Below, one piece after another: positions 16,888 to 25,877 of a stretch of DNA of 64,000 nucleotides. The translations under genes and the position numbers were made by a program. Each line of letters begins with the position of its first letter. Positions within the stretch are counted from its first letter, which is position 1. The notes under the pieces were generated by a model that was given only the letters and a program-made list of their open reading frames with translations, made no database searches and had not been told where the DNA came from. This stretch comes from Vibrio echinoideorum (GTDB lineage Bacteria > Pseudomonadota > Gammaproteobacteria > Enterobacterales > Vibrionaceae), in contig NZ_AP025483.1 of the NCBI RefSeq assembly GCF_024347455.1, positions 1,240,001 to 1,304,000 on the forward strand, read 5' to 3'.

Positions 16888-17907
16888 ATGTCTGAACTTC
16901 ATATAAGCCGCCCTAAAGTCTCCACATCGCAAATTAATCCTGCCGTCTCTTTGTCTATTATTGTGCCGTTTTACGATGAGCAAGAGGTTTTGGAAGAGTT
17001 CCATTCTCGCTTAACTAAGGTTCTCGATAGTTCGCCTATCACCAGTGAAATCATTTATGTCGATGATGGAAGCAAAGACAACAGTTTAGATTTGGTCAGC
17101 TCATTTACTTCAATCAACAGCTCGATTTCAGTGATTGGCTTAAGCCGTAATTTTGGTAAAGAGTCAGCGATGAGCGCTGGCCTTGAGCATTGCCGCGGAC
17201 AAGCGGTGATCCTTTTAGATGCAGACCTGCAAGATCCGCCGGAGCTTATCCCACAAATGGTTGCCAAGTGGCGTGAAGGTTTTGACGTGGTCAATATGCA
17301 GCGCAGTCAACGTGACGGCGAAACTTGGTTTAAGAAATTTTCAGCAGCAAGCTTCTATAAAGTAATGAATATGGCTGCAAAGATCGATGTTCCTGAAAAT
17401 GTCGGTGATTTCCGATTATTGAGCCGAGAAGTTGTCGATCATATCAATCAACTTCCAGAACGTAACCGCTATATGAAGGGTATTTTTTCATGGCCAGGTT
17501 TCAGACAAGCAACGATCCAATTTAAGCGCGATGCTCGCTTTTGTGGTGAGACTAAGTGGAATTACTTGAAGTTGGTTGGGTTGGCAATGGATGGAATTAC
17601 CTCATTTTCGATTCGCCCGCTGCGCATCGCTACAGTACTGGGTGGCCTAGTAGCGCTCACTGCTTTTTTGTATGGCATGGTTATCGTATTCAAAACCATG
17701 ATGTTTGGTGAGCCAATCACGGGCTATCCGTCAATGATGGTCGTACAACTTGCCCTTGGCGGCATACAACTTTTAAGTATTGGTTTAATGGGGGAATACA
17801 TAGGCCGTATTTTCATCGAAACTAAGAATCGTCCTTTGTATTTGATCCAATCTGTAGTCGATACGCCTGCGCTCAAAACGCATTTTAAATTAGAGGAGTC
17901 TGCATGA
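16888..17907 (+). CDS. Polyprenyl-phosphate glycosyltransferase (GT2, ArnC/GtrB-like)
   Basis: A 339-residue family-2 glycosyltransferase that would charge undecaprenyl phosphate with a sugar from a nucleotide donor on the cytoplasmic face. The catalytic domain shows VDDGSKDNS, then LLDADLQDPPELI (metal-binding DxD-like site), and two C-terminal transmembrane helices at about 240-260 and 280-300. Its stop overlaps the next gene by 4 bases (ATGA). The following ArnT-like transferase and GtrA-like protein would use and move the product. Without the UDP-Ara4N genes arnA/arnB/arnD nearby, the sugar is probably not Ara4N. Confidence 0.88.
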   Translation: MSELHISRPKVSTSQINPAVSLSIIVPFYDEQEVLEEFHSRLTKVLDSSPITSEIIYVDDGSKDNSLDLVSSFTSINSSISVIGLSRNFGKESAMSAGLEHCRGQAVILLDADLQDPPELIPQMVAKWREGFDVVNMQRSQRDGETWFKKFSAASFYKVMNMAAKIDVPENVGDFRLLSREVVDHINQLPERNRYMKGIFSWPGFRQATIQFKRDARFCGETKWNYLKLVGLAMDGITSFSIRPLRIATVLGGLVALTAFLYGMVIVFKTMMFGEPITGYPSMMVVQLALGGIQLLSIGLMGEYIGRIFIETKNRPLYLIQSVVDTPALKTHFKLEESA

Positions 17908-19385
17908 GCCTGAACAGAACGCATCTATGGTATTTATTGGCTTTTGCACTGGTTCTAAGGCTTTTATCTCTGGCGACTTATCCATTAATGGATACCACTG
18001 AAGCTCGCTATGGCGAAATGGCTCGTTTGATGGTCGAAACTGGGAATTGGTTAACACCGCAGTTTGATTACGGTATTCCTTTTTGGGGTAAGCCACCGTT
18101 GTTTACGTGGATGAGCGCTATTGGTATTGAGCTGTTTGGCTTGAGTGAGTTTGCCGTTCGCGCGCCACATTGGTTAGCCGGTGTAGCAACGATTTTGTTA
18201 ACGGCTTACATGGCGAAGCGAACCGGGCAAAGCGCGTTGGTCGCTGCGGTAGTGTTGGCGACATGCGGTATTTTCTCAATTGCCGCGGGCGCTGTGATGA
18301 CAGACATCGCATTAACATTGGCTATGACCATCGCTATGCTCGGTTTCTATTTGTGTTGGAGAGGGCAAGAGAAAGCTGAAGGAAGAGCGAAAACCAATAG
18401 AGCTTGGGGTTATGTTGGTTTTGTTGGATTAGCGTTAGGTCTGCTTGCAAAAGGACCTGTCGCAATTGTGATTATGGGTATTGCGGTTTTTCCTTGGTTG
18501 ATATTGCAACACGGATTTTTGGGTGCGTTTAAAGTTCTTTGGCAACGTTTTCCATTATTGTCTGGCTTAGGTGTGATGCTAGCGATCGCTTTACCGTGGT
18601 ACATCATGGCTGAGATGGCAACACCAGGTTTCATTGATTACTTTATTGTTGGTGAGCACTTTAAACGTTTTGTTGTGAGTGGCTGGGAAGGCGATCTGTA
18701 CGGTTCTGCTCATGACCAAGCACGAGGTATGATCTGGGTGTTCTGGATTCAAGCCGCTGCGCCTTGGTCGATTGTATTACCTATACTAGCGTTTGCTCGA
18801 CGTAAGAAAATTGTAGAAATTAATACTGAAAATCGCGGCTTGTTTTCATTCCTTGTGTGCTGGCTTATTTCGCCTCTGATCCTTTTCACTATGGCGGGTA
18901 ACATTCTCCCAGCGTACGTCCTACCGGGTATTCCAGCTCTTGGTTTGTTGGTTGCTATACTCGTAATAGAAAAAGATAAGAAGTGGTTCTCGAGCGTGGC
19001 CTTGGTTCTTCCAGTGTTGCTGATGATAGCGATGGTTTACTTGAACTTAGGTAAAGCGAATGAGAAAAGTGACCGTATCATCTTTGAACAGATCACCGAT
19101 TCATCGCCAAGTTTTTATGTCGGTAAACGACCGTTCTCTGGGCAGTTTTACAGCCGCGGACAAGCAAAAAAACTGCTTGATATCGAACAACTTGACGGTA
19201 TCGACAAGTTCTATTTGATTGGTAAAAGAGCGGAAGTAGAAACCAAGATTAAAGACAACGCGTTAACCTGTATTTTGGAACCAACGGTGAAAATAAAGCG
19301 CGCTTTGTTTAGTTGTCATAGCCAAAACATCAAACCAAATTTGTCGTTGAGCCACATTCGAAGTGAAAGTGATGTTCAGCGTTAA
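17904..19385 (+). CDS. ArnT/PMT-like integral membrane glycosyltransferase
   Basis: A 493-residue polytopic membrane protein of the GT83/GT39 class, which transfers a sugar from undecaprenyl phosphate to a lipid or glycan in the periplasm. The first loop has the conserved TTEARYGEMARLM then FWGKPPLFTW segment that forms the catalytic and lipid-carrier site in ArnT. About 11-12 helices are followed by a soluble C-terminal part from about 400. It is coupled to the upstream GT2 gene (ATGA overlap) and to the downstream GtrA-like gene. A lipid A or surface-glycan target is inferred. Confidence 0.87.
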   Translation: MSLNRTHLWYLLAFALVLRLLSLATYPLMDTTEARYGEMARLMVETGNWLTPQFDYGIPFWGKPPLFTWMSAIGIELFGLSEFAVRAPHWLAGVATILLTAYMAKRTGQSALVAAVVLATCGIFSIAAGAVMTDIALTLAMTIAMLGFYLCWRGQEKAEGRAKTNRAWGYVGFVGLALGLLAKGPVAIVIMGIAVFPWLILQHGFLGAFKVLWQRFPLLSGLGVMLAIALPWYIMAEMATPGFIDYFIVGEHFKRFVVSGWEGDLYGSAHDQARGMIWVFWIQAAAPWSIVLPILAFARRKKIVEINTENRGLFSFLVCWLISPLILFTMAGNILPAYVLPGIPALGLLVAILVIEKDKKWFSSVALVLPVLLMIAMVYLNLGKANEKSDRIIFEQITDSSPSFYVGKRPFSGQFYSRGQAKKLLDIEQLDGIDKFYLIGKRAEVETKIKDNALTCILEPTVKIKRALFSCHSQNIKPNLSLSHIRSESDVQR

Positions 19386-19398
19386 CTCAGGGCTGCGA

Positions 19399-19836
19399 AT
19401 GATCAATAACAAGCTTCAGAAACACAGTCAAAGGCTACAGTCCCATCACAAGATGGTTCGGTTTGCAGTGGTTGGTGCTGGCGGGTTTGTTGTTGATTGC
19501 CTTGTGTTTACATTGCTGCATTACGTTATTGGGTTACCTTTAATGACTGCGCGAATTGGCTCCTTCATTGCTGCTGCAACGACAACGTGGTTTGGTAATC
19601 GCGTACTGACCTTTGGGTTTAAGGGGCTGGGTAGTTGGTCTGAAAAACTGATTCAGTGGCAGAAATTCATTTTCTCAGCGTCGATATCGGCGGTACCTAA
19701 TTTGCTGTGCTTTAAGCTGATGACGGAATTACTGCCTACGTTTGCTGGCGCTGTGTTTATCGCAATGGCCGTTGGTATTTTGGTTGGTATGGTGACTAAC
19801 TATCTGTTTAGTCAGTATTGGGTCTTTGCCCGTTAG
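19399..19836 (+). CDS. GtrA-like flippase-family membrane protein
   Basis: About 145 residues with four transmembrane helices, matching the GtrA/DPMS family thought to flip or support flipping of undecaprenyl-linked sugars. The motif RFAVVGAGGFVVD and the ATTTWFGNRVLTF segment are typical. I chose ATG 19399, which has AGGG six bases upstream and gives a normal length; an ATG at 19363 would overlap the previous gene by 23 bases. It completes the GT2-ArnT-GtrA set, so all three steps (charging, flipping, transfer) are encoded in one operon. Confidence 0.83.
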   Translation: MINNKLQKHSQRLQSHHKMVRFAVVGAGGFVVDCLVFTLLHYVIGLPLMTARIGSFIAAATTTWFGNRVLTFGFKGLGSWSEKLIQWQKFIFSASISAVPNLLCFKLMTELLPTFAGAVFIAMAVGILVGMVTNYLFSQYWVFAR

Positions 19837-19886
19837 ATGTAAACAAAAAGGCAAGTCATCCAATGACTTGCCTTTTTGTTTACATC
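19836..19886. terminator. Perfect 24-bp inverted repeat, bidirectional terminator
   Basis: Arms of 24 bases (19836-19859 and 19863-19886) match exactly around a 3-base loop. The core AAAAAGGCAAGTCAT / ATGACTTGCCTTTTT gives T-runs in both directions between two convergent genes. The arms even include the last base of the GtrA-like stop codon. It is unusually long and perfect for a terminator. Confidence 0.92.
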
Positions 19887-19910
19887 GCTTGTCCGAGATG
19901 ATTGGTAATT

Positions 19911-21134
19911 CTAAGTATGTCCTTTGCCTTCTTTGGCTTGTTTAGGTTGTTCCAGCTTTGTTTGAACCGCTCTTAACTGCCAATTCTTTATCGCGTAACA
20001 GACTAAGCCCAAACACAGCCCCCAAAATGCGCTGCCGACTCCGGCGAAGTTAATCCCAGATGCGGTTAGCAAAAAGGTGAGCAACGCTGCTTCTCTATGT
20101 GTGTCATCAGCAAGAGCCGTTGTCAGGCTGTTGGCAAGTATTGGTAACAAGGCTAGCCCTGCAATGGTAATAATGATGGCTTGCGGAACTGATGAAAATA
20201 GAGAAACAAAGGTTGTGCCTAATACCCCCGCCAACAAATAGAAACCACCCATCGCGAGTGCTGCTTTGTAACGACTTTTCGGGTTTGGGTCGGCGTTTGG
20301 GCTCATGCATATTGCCCCTGTCAGCGCTGCCAAGTTAAAGGCAAAGCCACCAAAAGGCGCGAGCAATAAACCGGTAACGCCTGTTGTGGTAATAATTCGT
20401 GACGCTGGTGGGTTATAACCATTGGCTTTCAATACGGCGAACCCTGGCAGGTTTTGTGATGCCATTGTCACAACAAATAACGGAATACCGACACTCAACA
20501 GAGACGCCAAATCAAAATCTGGGGTGATGAACATCGGTTGAGTCAGCGTTAAATCCACATCTGACAAATCGAGCTTTCCAGCAACGCCACTCATTATGAC
20601 GGCAAGCAGTAAGATAAAAGGAATCAACAAATTACCAAACTTAGGCTTCGCAAAAATATACGCGGCTAACATGGTACCGATGATAATCGCCTCTTGGGAC
20701 AGAGAGGTGAAAATTCCAATTCCAAACATCCACAACACACCAGCCAGCATCGCGGACGCAATCGATGTGGGTATTCGTTTAAGCAGCGTATCAAAGATGC
20801 CAGTTAGACCCGTAATAGTGATCAGCAGTGAGCTAAATAGGAAGATAGCGACGGCTTGTTCTACGGTGAGCCCATCCAATGAGGTGATAAGTAGCGCAGC
20901 GCCCGGCGTAGACCATGCCGTCACTATCGGTTGCTTGTATTTCCACGATAGTAGAATCGTCGACACGCCCATGCCAATTCCGAGCGCCCAAAACCACGAA
21001 GCAATCTGCTGCTGGCTGGCTCCTGCACTGGTCGCCGCTTGGAAGATGATCGCTGCCGCACTCGCATAACCGATAAATACCGCAATAAAACCAGTACTGA
21101 TGTGAGAAAACTTAACCTGACCCATACTAACCAC
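19911..21134 (-). CDS. BenE-family benzoate/H+ symporter-like carrier
   Basis: A 407-residue inner-membrane protein with about 12 helices, in the BenE family, known for benzoate:proton symport in Acinetobacter. Motifs include WSTPGAALLIT and NLPGFAVLKANGY, near the substrate site, and GGFAFNLAALTGAICM. No benzoate-degrading genes are in the window, so the natural substrate may be another aromatic or small acid. It diverges from the XRE-cupin regulator at 21258, and the gap has repeated TTGTGCGTTATA elements. Confidence 0.88.
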   Translation of the reverse strand: MVSMGQVKFSHISTGFIAVFIGYASAAAIIFQAATSAGASQQQIASWFWALGIGMGVSTILLSWKYKQPIVTAWSTPGAALLITSLDGLTVEQAVAIFLFSSLLITITGLTGIFDTLLKRIPTSIASAMLAGVLWMFGIGIFTSLSQEAIIIGTMLAAYIFAKPKFGNLLIPFILLLAVIMSGVAGKLDLSDVDLTLTQPMFITPDFDLASLLSVGIPLFVVTMASQNLPGFAVLKANGYNPPASRIITTTGVTGLLLAPFGGFAFNLAALTGAICMSPNADPNPKSRYKAALAMGGFYLLAGVLGTTFVSLFSSVPQAIIITIAGLALLPILANSLTTALADDTHREAALLTFLLTASGINFAGVGSAFWGLCLGLVCYAIKNWQLRAVQTKLEQPKQAKEGKGHT

Positions 21135-21139
21135 TCTCG

Positions 21140-21196
21140 TTGTGCGTTATAACATACATAGAACTTAACTTAGCATTTGTGCGTTATAGCGCACAA
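21140..21196. promoter_or_regulatory. Candidate operator: repeated TTGTGCGTTATA elements
   Basis: A palindrome with arms TTGTGCG / CGCACAA and a 6-base centre occupies 21177-21196. A direct copy of its left half plus centre, TTGTGCGTTATAA, occurs at 21140-21152. Both lie between the divergent carrier and XRE-cupin regulator genes, so they are the best candidate binding sites for that regulator. Confidence 0.6.
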
Positions 21197-21257
21197 GTGT
21201 TATTTGTTTAAATTTTGTTCGCGATAAGGTTAAGCACGAGCAAACTTAAATAGGTAG

Positions 21258-21896
21258 ATGAACGAAAACATGCCGAAGAACATGAATGTGGAAACTCGCT
21301 TTAATGTAAAAGAGAGTTTGAGTGACCAAAACGATGTGCAAGTCAGCCACAACCTAAAACGGATTCGTAAAGAGAAAGGCTGGAGCCTCGACGCGACTGC
21401 CAAAGCGACCGGTGTCAGTAAAGCGATGTTAGGGCAAATTGAACGTGGTGAATCGAGCCCAACCGTCGCGAAGCTATGGCAAATTGCCACTGGTTTGAAC
21501 GTTTCATTCTCGAGTTTGATTTTGTCTTGCTCCAGTAATGTGTTGGTGAGTTTGTTCCGAGACGCGAATGAATTACGTGATGAAAGCCTGAATGAGGGCT
21601 TTACGGTTAGTGTTGTTTTTCCGTTTGAAGCCTCTGTAGGCTTTGAAGTGTATGAGCTGGGATTAGCAGAAAACTATGAGCACTTTTCTGAGCCGCACAA
21701 TGCCGGAGTGATTGAGCATATATTGTGTATTTCAGGTCGAATAGCGGTGTTCTTCGATGACAGTTGGCATGAATTAAGCCAAGGGCAAGCGGTACGTTTT
21801 AATGCTGAACAACCCCATGGCTATAAAAACATCGGTTCAGAGAAAGCCGTTTTTCACGACATTATCCATTACCCCGACCAATGGCAGCGTTCATAG
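21258..21896 (+). CDS. XRE-family regulator with cupin sensor domain
   Basis: A 212-residue regulator. The Cro/CI helix-turn-helix spans about residues 30-85 (ATAKATGVSKAMLGQIERGESSPTV region), and a C-terminal cupin barrel spans about 135-205 (HNAGVIEHILCISG and GQAVRFNAEQPHGYKN). Such regulators sense small ligands, with the cupin as sensor, and commonly control a neighbouring transporter. It diverges from the BenE-type carrier gene with palindromic elements between. Ligand unknown. Confidence 0.87.
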   Translation: MNENMPKNMNVETRFNVKESLSDQNDVQVSHNLKRIRKEKGWSLDATAKATGVSKAMLGQIERGESSPTVAKLWQIATGLNVSFSSLILSCSSNVLVSLFRDANELRDESLNEGFTVSVVFPFEASVGFEVYELGLAENYEHFSEPHNAGVIEHILCISGRIAVFFDDSWHELSQGQAVRFNAEQPHGYKNIGSEKAVFHDIIHYPDQWQRS

Positions 21897-21938
21897 GTTG
21901 ATAGGTTTAAACCAATTTAAAAATCTTCCAGACATAAA

Positions 21939-21964
21939 AAAGCGCAGCTAAATAGCTGCGCTTT
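21939..21964. terminator. Bidirectional terminator between the XRE-cupin and ygiQ genes
   Basis: Twelve-base perfect arms AAAGCGCAGCTA / TAGCTGCGCTTT with an AA loop, flanked by A-rich and T-rich runs, between two convergent genes. Confidence 0.88.
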
Positions 21965-22001
21965 GTATTTTTATGATCACCAAGTAAATGGGTTCGCTAT
22001 A

Positions 22002-24407
22002 TTAACGCTGTGTTGCGCGCTGGCGATTTTTTCCGTTACTTGCAGGTTTACCACCTTGACCATTACCTGCTTTGCTGCGGTTTGGCTTGCCATTTCCGCC
22101 GCCATTGCCTTGCGATTGCTGGCTAGCAGGGGCTTTTTTGATGAAACCGGTCGCTGGTTTATTCGCGTTACCATTACCGTTCTGCTTTCCGTTGCCTTGA
22201 TTGCCGTTACCTTGGTTACCTGTTGGCTTCTTACCACCCGGCTTAGGCTTATTGCCACCAGGCTTAGAATGGTTACGTGGGCTTTCGCCGCCAAGACCCG
22301 GTTGAGCTTTACTGTGCTTAGTTGCAAAACGTTGTGAACCATGACGACCAGACTTACGACGCTGTGCCGGTGTCAGAGCTTCAAAGTCTTCTTCTGGTAC
22401 TAAGCAGTTCGCTTTGTCACCAATTAGGTGTTTTTTGCCCATGCTGATTAGTGCTTCACGGATGATCTTCCAGTTTTCTGGATCGTGGTAACGAAGCAAT
22501 GCTTTATGCAGACGACGTTGACGATCACCTTTAGGCACTGGAACATCTTCACGTTTTTTGTATTTCACACGCTTCAGAGGGTTAGTCTCTGAGTAGTACA
22601 TCGACGTCGCATTACACATTGGCGATGGGTAGAAGTTCTGTACTTGGTCACACTCGTAGTTATGCTTTTTCAGCCACAACGCAAGGTTAAGCATGTCTTC
22701 ATCTTCCGTGCCCGGGTGAGCAGAGATGAAGTAAGGAATTAGATACTGTTTCTTACCGGCTTCAGCGCTGTACTTCTCGAACATCTCTTTGAAACGATCG
22801 TAAGTGCCCATGCCCGGTTTCATCATCAGATCCAGAGGGCCTTTTTCAGTGTGCTCTGGAGCAATCTTCAAGTAACCACCAACGTGGTGAGTCACAAGCT
22901 CACGTACGTATTCTGGAGATTCAATCGCAAGGTCATAACGAACGCCTGATGCGATCATTACTTTCTTGATACCCGGAACCTTTCTCGCTGAGCGGTAAAG
23001 GTCAATGGTGTGCTGGTGGTCTGTGTTCAGTTTTTCACAGATTTTAGGGAACACACATGATGGGCGACGGCAGTTAATTTCAGCTTTAGGATCAGAACAA
23101 CCTAGACGATACATGTTCGCCGTTGGTCCACCCAAGTCAGAAATGGTACCGGTAAAGCCAGGTACTTTATCTTTAATGTCTTCGATTTCATCCAAGATCG
23201 ATTCTTTCGAACGGTTCTGAATGATACGACCTTCGTGCTCTGTGATTGAACAGAAAGAACAACCACCAAAACAACCACGCATGATGTTAACCGAAGTTTT
23301 AATCATGTCGTATGCAGGGATCTTTGCTTTGCCATACATAGGGTGCGGAACACGCTTGTACGCAAGGCCAAACACGTAATCCATCTCTTCAGTTGCAAGA
23401 GGAATTGGCGCTTGGTTTACCCATAGTTCGCGGTCACCGTGACGTTGAATAAGAGCACGACCTGAATACGGGTTGGTCTCTAGGTGCAGAATACGGCTAG
23501 CGTGAGCGTAAAGAATACGGTCGTTATTGAGCTTTTCGAAACCAGGGATACGAACCGCGGTTGTTTTTGCATCGTGACGAGAAGGACGAATAGTAATTGG
23601 CTGCGCCTTTACTTCTTCTTTTTCATCTTTCTTGGTATCACATTGCGTTTCTACTTCGTACGGGTTAACCGGAACGTAGGCTTTGTTCGGTTTTTCGATA
23701 CGAGAAGAATCAATAATTTTGTAACCTTCAGGCGCTGCAGGTAAGTTGATAGCAGTACCGCGGATATTGGTCAGCGTAGACATGTCTTCGCCATCGGCAA
23801 TGCGGTGTGCCACTTCAACCAATGCACGCTCAGCGTTACCGAAAAGAAGAATGTCTGCTTTTGCATCAAACAATACAGAGCGACGAACTTTATCAGACCA
23901 GTAGTCGTAGTGCGCTACGCGACGTAAGCTTGCTTCAATACCACCAAGAACGATTGGTGTGCCTTTGTAAGCTTCACGACAACGTTGAGAATAAATCAGA
24001 GTTGCACGGTCAGGACGCTTACCACCTTCATTGTTTGGTGTGTAGGCATCGTCGTGACGAAGTTTGCGATCAGAGGTGTAGCGGTTGATCATGGAATCCA
24101 TGTTACCCGCAGTGATGCCGAAGAATAGGTTAGGTCGACCCAGTTCCATAAAGGCATCTTTACTGTCCCACTTTGGTTGGGCAATGATGCCCACGCGGAA
24201 ACCTTGAGCTTCAAGCAAACGGCCAATGATAGCCATACCAAAGCTCGGGTGATCGACATAAGCGTCACCAGTTACAATAATAATGTCACAGCTATCCCAT
24301 CCAAGAGCATCCATCTCCTTTCTACTGGTAGGCAAAAAGGGTGCTGTTCCGTAGCACTCGGCCCAGTATTTTTTGTGTTCGTGAATAGGAGTGATATCGC
24401 TGTACAT
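22002..24407 (-). CDS. ygiQ: YgiQ-family radical SAM protein
   Basis: An 801-residue UPF0313/YgiQ protein. The N-terminal DUF3362-type/B12-like part precedes the radical SAM core with the iron-sulfur ligands Cys379, Cys383 and Cys386 in [10 protein letters not shown] second Cys-rich stretch ([15 protein letters not shown]) follows. The molecular function of this family is unknown. The last 110 residues or so are a low-complexity tail rich in Gly, Asn, Lys and Gln, probably disordered and basic, perhaps nucleic-acid binding. It is a single gene, with terminator downstream shared with the XRE-cupin gene. Confidence 0.9.
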   Translation of the reverse strand: MYSDITPIHEHKKYWAECYGTAPFLPTSRKEMDALGWDSCDIIIVTGDAYVDHPSFGMAIIGRLLEAQGFRVGIIAQPKWDSKDAFMELGRPNLFFGITAGNMDSMINRYTSDRKLRHDDAYTPNNEGGKRPDRATLIYSQRCREAYKGTPIVLGGIEASLRRVAHYDYWSDKVRRSVLFDAKADILLFGNAERALVEVAHRIADGEDMSTLTNIRGTAINLPAAPEGYKIIDSSRIEKPNKAYVPVNPYEVETQCDTKKDEKEEVKAQPITIRPSRHDAKTTAVRIPGFEKLNNDRILYAHASRILHLETNPYSGRALIQRHGDRELWVNQAPIPLATEEMDYVFGLAYKRVPHPMYGKAKIPAYDMIKTSVNIMRGCFGGCSFCSITEHEGRIIQNRSKESILDEIEDIKDKVPGFTGTISDLGGPTANMYRLGCSDPKAEINCRRPSCVFPKICEKLNTDHQHTIDLYRSARKVPGIKKVMIASGVRYDLAIESPEYVRELVTHHVGGYLKIAPEHTEKGPLDLMMKPGMGTYDRFKEMFEKYSAEAGKKQYLIPYFISAHPGTEDEDMLNLALWLKKHNYECDQVQNFYPSPMCNATSMYYSETNPLKRVKYKKREDVPVPKGDRQRRLHKALLRYHDPENWKIIREALISMGKKHLIGDKANCLVPEEDFEALTPAQRRKSGRHGSQRFATKHSKAQPGLGGESPRNHSKPGGNKPKPGGKKPTGNQGNGNQGNGKQNGNGNANKPATGFIKKAPASQQSQGNGGGNGKPNRSKAGNGQGGKPASNGKNRQRATQR

Positions 24408-24644
24408 ATTTCAACCTCTGATTTTTGAGGCGGGAATTATAGCGGCATGAGCCTAGACTAGCCAGTAGAACATGCCCCTGTTAGTTCTGATGTCTTTCGC
24501 CATTTTGCAGATAATGCTGACAAAAGAACCATACAACAGCATAGTTGAAGCCTTGAATAACGTCGCTAATTTGTGATTTTGATTAGTGTTCGCAGCAGTT
24601 TTTGATATTATTCGCGAAAATAAGTCTGAAGAAGTAGATCCACA

Positions 24645-25325
24645 ATGGTCGAATCATTATTAGTACAATTTGCTCCCATGCTACTAGGAGCCCAACTGAT
24701 CTTAACCCTCATTTTGGTAAAAGGGGATATTTGCCCGGGACAACGTGGCCGTATTCACAAGATGTTACCTGCGATTGGCGTGCTTTGGCTTGCTGTTGCT
24801 TCATTAAGAATTGAAGCGTTTCTTGTCGTGTTCGCGATCTTTTATTTCTATTCTCAAATTCAAACCAAGAAGACACGTGATTCTGGTCCTATTTGGGTGA
24901 TGTACCTTGCGTGTGGTTTGGCGCTTTCATACGTTGCTATTCAAGCGACTGAGCAAGCAACCACCGTCGGTATTATTACTACTTTACTGCTAGTGGCACT
25001 GTTGGGGTCTGCGTTTGGTCATTTACTGCTGACGATTGCGAGAACACGCTTACAAGCATTTCACCGTGTTCTGCCTGTTGTGGGCGTATTAACAGGCATG
25101 CTGGTGGTTTTGGCGACGGTCGTAAATGTTTATTCTCTGTCTGAAGCTCAATTAGAGCCAATGATTTCAACCCTACTGTTTAGCTTTGCTTTGCTAATCT
25201 CAGCTATCGTAGTGTGGTGTTGGCATCTATTGTTCGTTAAAACCCCTGAAAAGCTTCAGCTGACTATTTCATTGTTGATGTTATTGGTGGCGGCCGTTGG
25301 TTTAACGCCAGTTTGGGCGATGTAG
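24645..25325 (+). CDS. Polytopic membrane protein of unknown function
   Basis: A 226-residue hydrophobic protein with about seven transmembrane helices, few charged residues, and no motif I recognise. Helices lie roughly at 5-20, 37-60, 70-95, 100-125, 135-158, 170-190 and 205-224. It sits alone between ygiQ (divergent) and the DUF4250 gene. Reading frame, start and composition look like a genuine gene. Confidence 0.65.
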   Translation: MVESLLVQFAPMLLGAQLILTLILVKGDICPGQRGRIHKMLPAIGVLWLAVASLRIEAFLVVFAIFYFYSQIQTKKTRDSGPIWVMYLACGLALSYVAIQATEQATTVGIITTLLLVALLGSAFGHLLLTIARTRLQAFHRVLPVVGVLTGMLVVLATVVNVYSLSEAQLEPMISTLLFSFALLISAIVVWCWHLLFVKTPEKLQLTISLLMLLVAAVGLTPVWAM

Positions 25326-25446
25326 GCGGTTACTGATCTCACAAGCCTTTTGGTGTTGAATCGAAAAAGTGTGATCTGTTTTTTAGCGTGGTGTTGGTAA
25401 GCGTTCTAAACTTAAATCTAGTCGGTGTGTTCGTTAGGAGTACGGG

Positions 25447-25647
25447 ATGGATTTAAGCAACGTCAAAGGTTTCGAAAGCATTATTTTGCTGGGAATCGTG
25501 AATGAAAAACTTCGCTTAGAATGCGATAGCTTTGAAGAGCTGATCAGTATGTATGAAATGGATATAGAAAGTGTTGTAGGTAAGCTTGATATGCTTGGCT
25601 ATCAATACGACCCATTAACTAACCAGTTTAAGTCTTATCCAAGATAA
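25447..25647 (+). CDS. DUF4250 family small protein
   Basis: A 66-residue cytoplasmic protein. The pattern NEKLRLECDSFEEL followed by LGYQYDPLTNQF matches the DUF4250 family as I know it (a conserved 'NMKLRD..SLDEL' and 'GYxYxxxxNQF' core). The start ATG has a strong AGGAG at 25436-25440. Function unknown. A degenerate 18-bp repeat and a terminator follow. Confidence 0.78.
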   Translation: MDLSNVKGFESIILLGIVNEKLRLECDSFEELISMYEMDIESVVGKLDMLGYQYDPLTNQFKSYPR

Positions 25648-25672
25648 GCAACAAACTGGCGCATCTTCTGTC

Positions 25673-25743
25673 GATTGTGAGTCAGCTATCGATTGTGAGC
25701 CAGTTATCGAGAATGAACTAGTTATCGATTGTGAGCCAGTATC
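25673..25743 (+). repeat. Degenerate 18-bp tandem repeat, about four copies
   Basis: Units at 25673-25690, 25691-25708, 25709-25726 and 25727-25743, based on GATTGTGAGCCAGTTATC; the third unit is the most diverged and the fourth lacks one base. It lies between the DUF4250 stop and its terminator, so it is probably 3' untranslated sequence. One frame is open across it, but has no start of its own. Confidence 0.85.
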
Positions 25744-25790
25744 GTGAATGAACAAGTACCGCCATCGTCGGTACTAAAGCTAAAAGAAGA

Positions 25791-25812
25791 AAGTCACAGA
25801 TAATCTGTGACT
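25791..25812 (+). terminator. Intrinsic terminator after the DUF4250 gene
   Basis: Ten-base perfect arms AAGTCACAGA / TCTGTGACTT with a 2-3 base loop (TAA partly paired), preceded by A's and followed by TTTTTG. It can also end transcription from the convergent metR gene. Confidence 0.88.
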
Positions 25813-25877
25813 TTTTTGTTTCTGGCGCATTCCTATCTGGTTCAACGCTGGCATAAACTAACCCAACAACGCGCCTC

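Noticed and set aside
16047..19836. Classical Ara4N polymyxin-resistance operon
   Set aside because: Only ArnC- and ArnT-like proteins and a GtrA-like protein are present; arnA, arnB, arnD, arnE and arnF are missing, so the sugar cannot be assumed to be Ara4N.
19911..21134. Evidence for a benzoate catabolic cluster
   Set aside because: Only the carrier and a regulator are present. No ring-hydroxylating or ring-cleavage gene is nearby, and the dienelactone-hydrolase-like gene is exported and 6 kb away.
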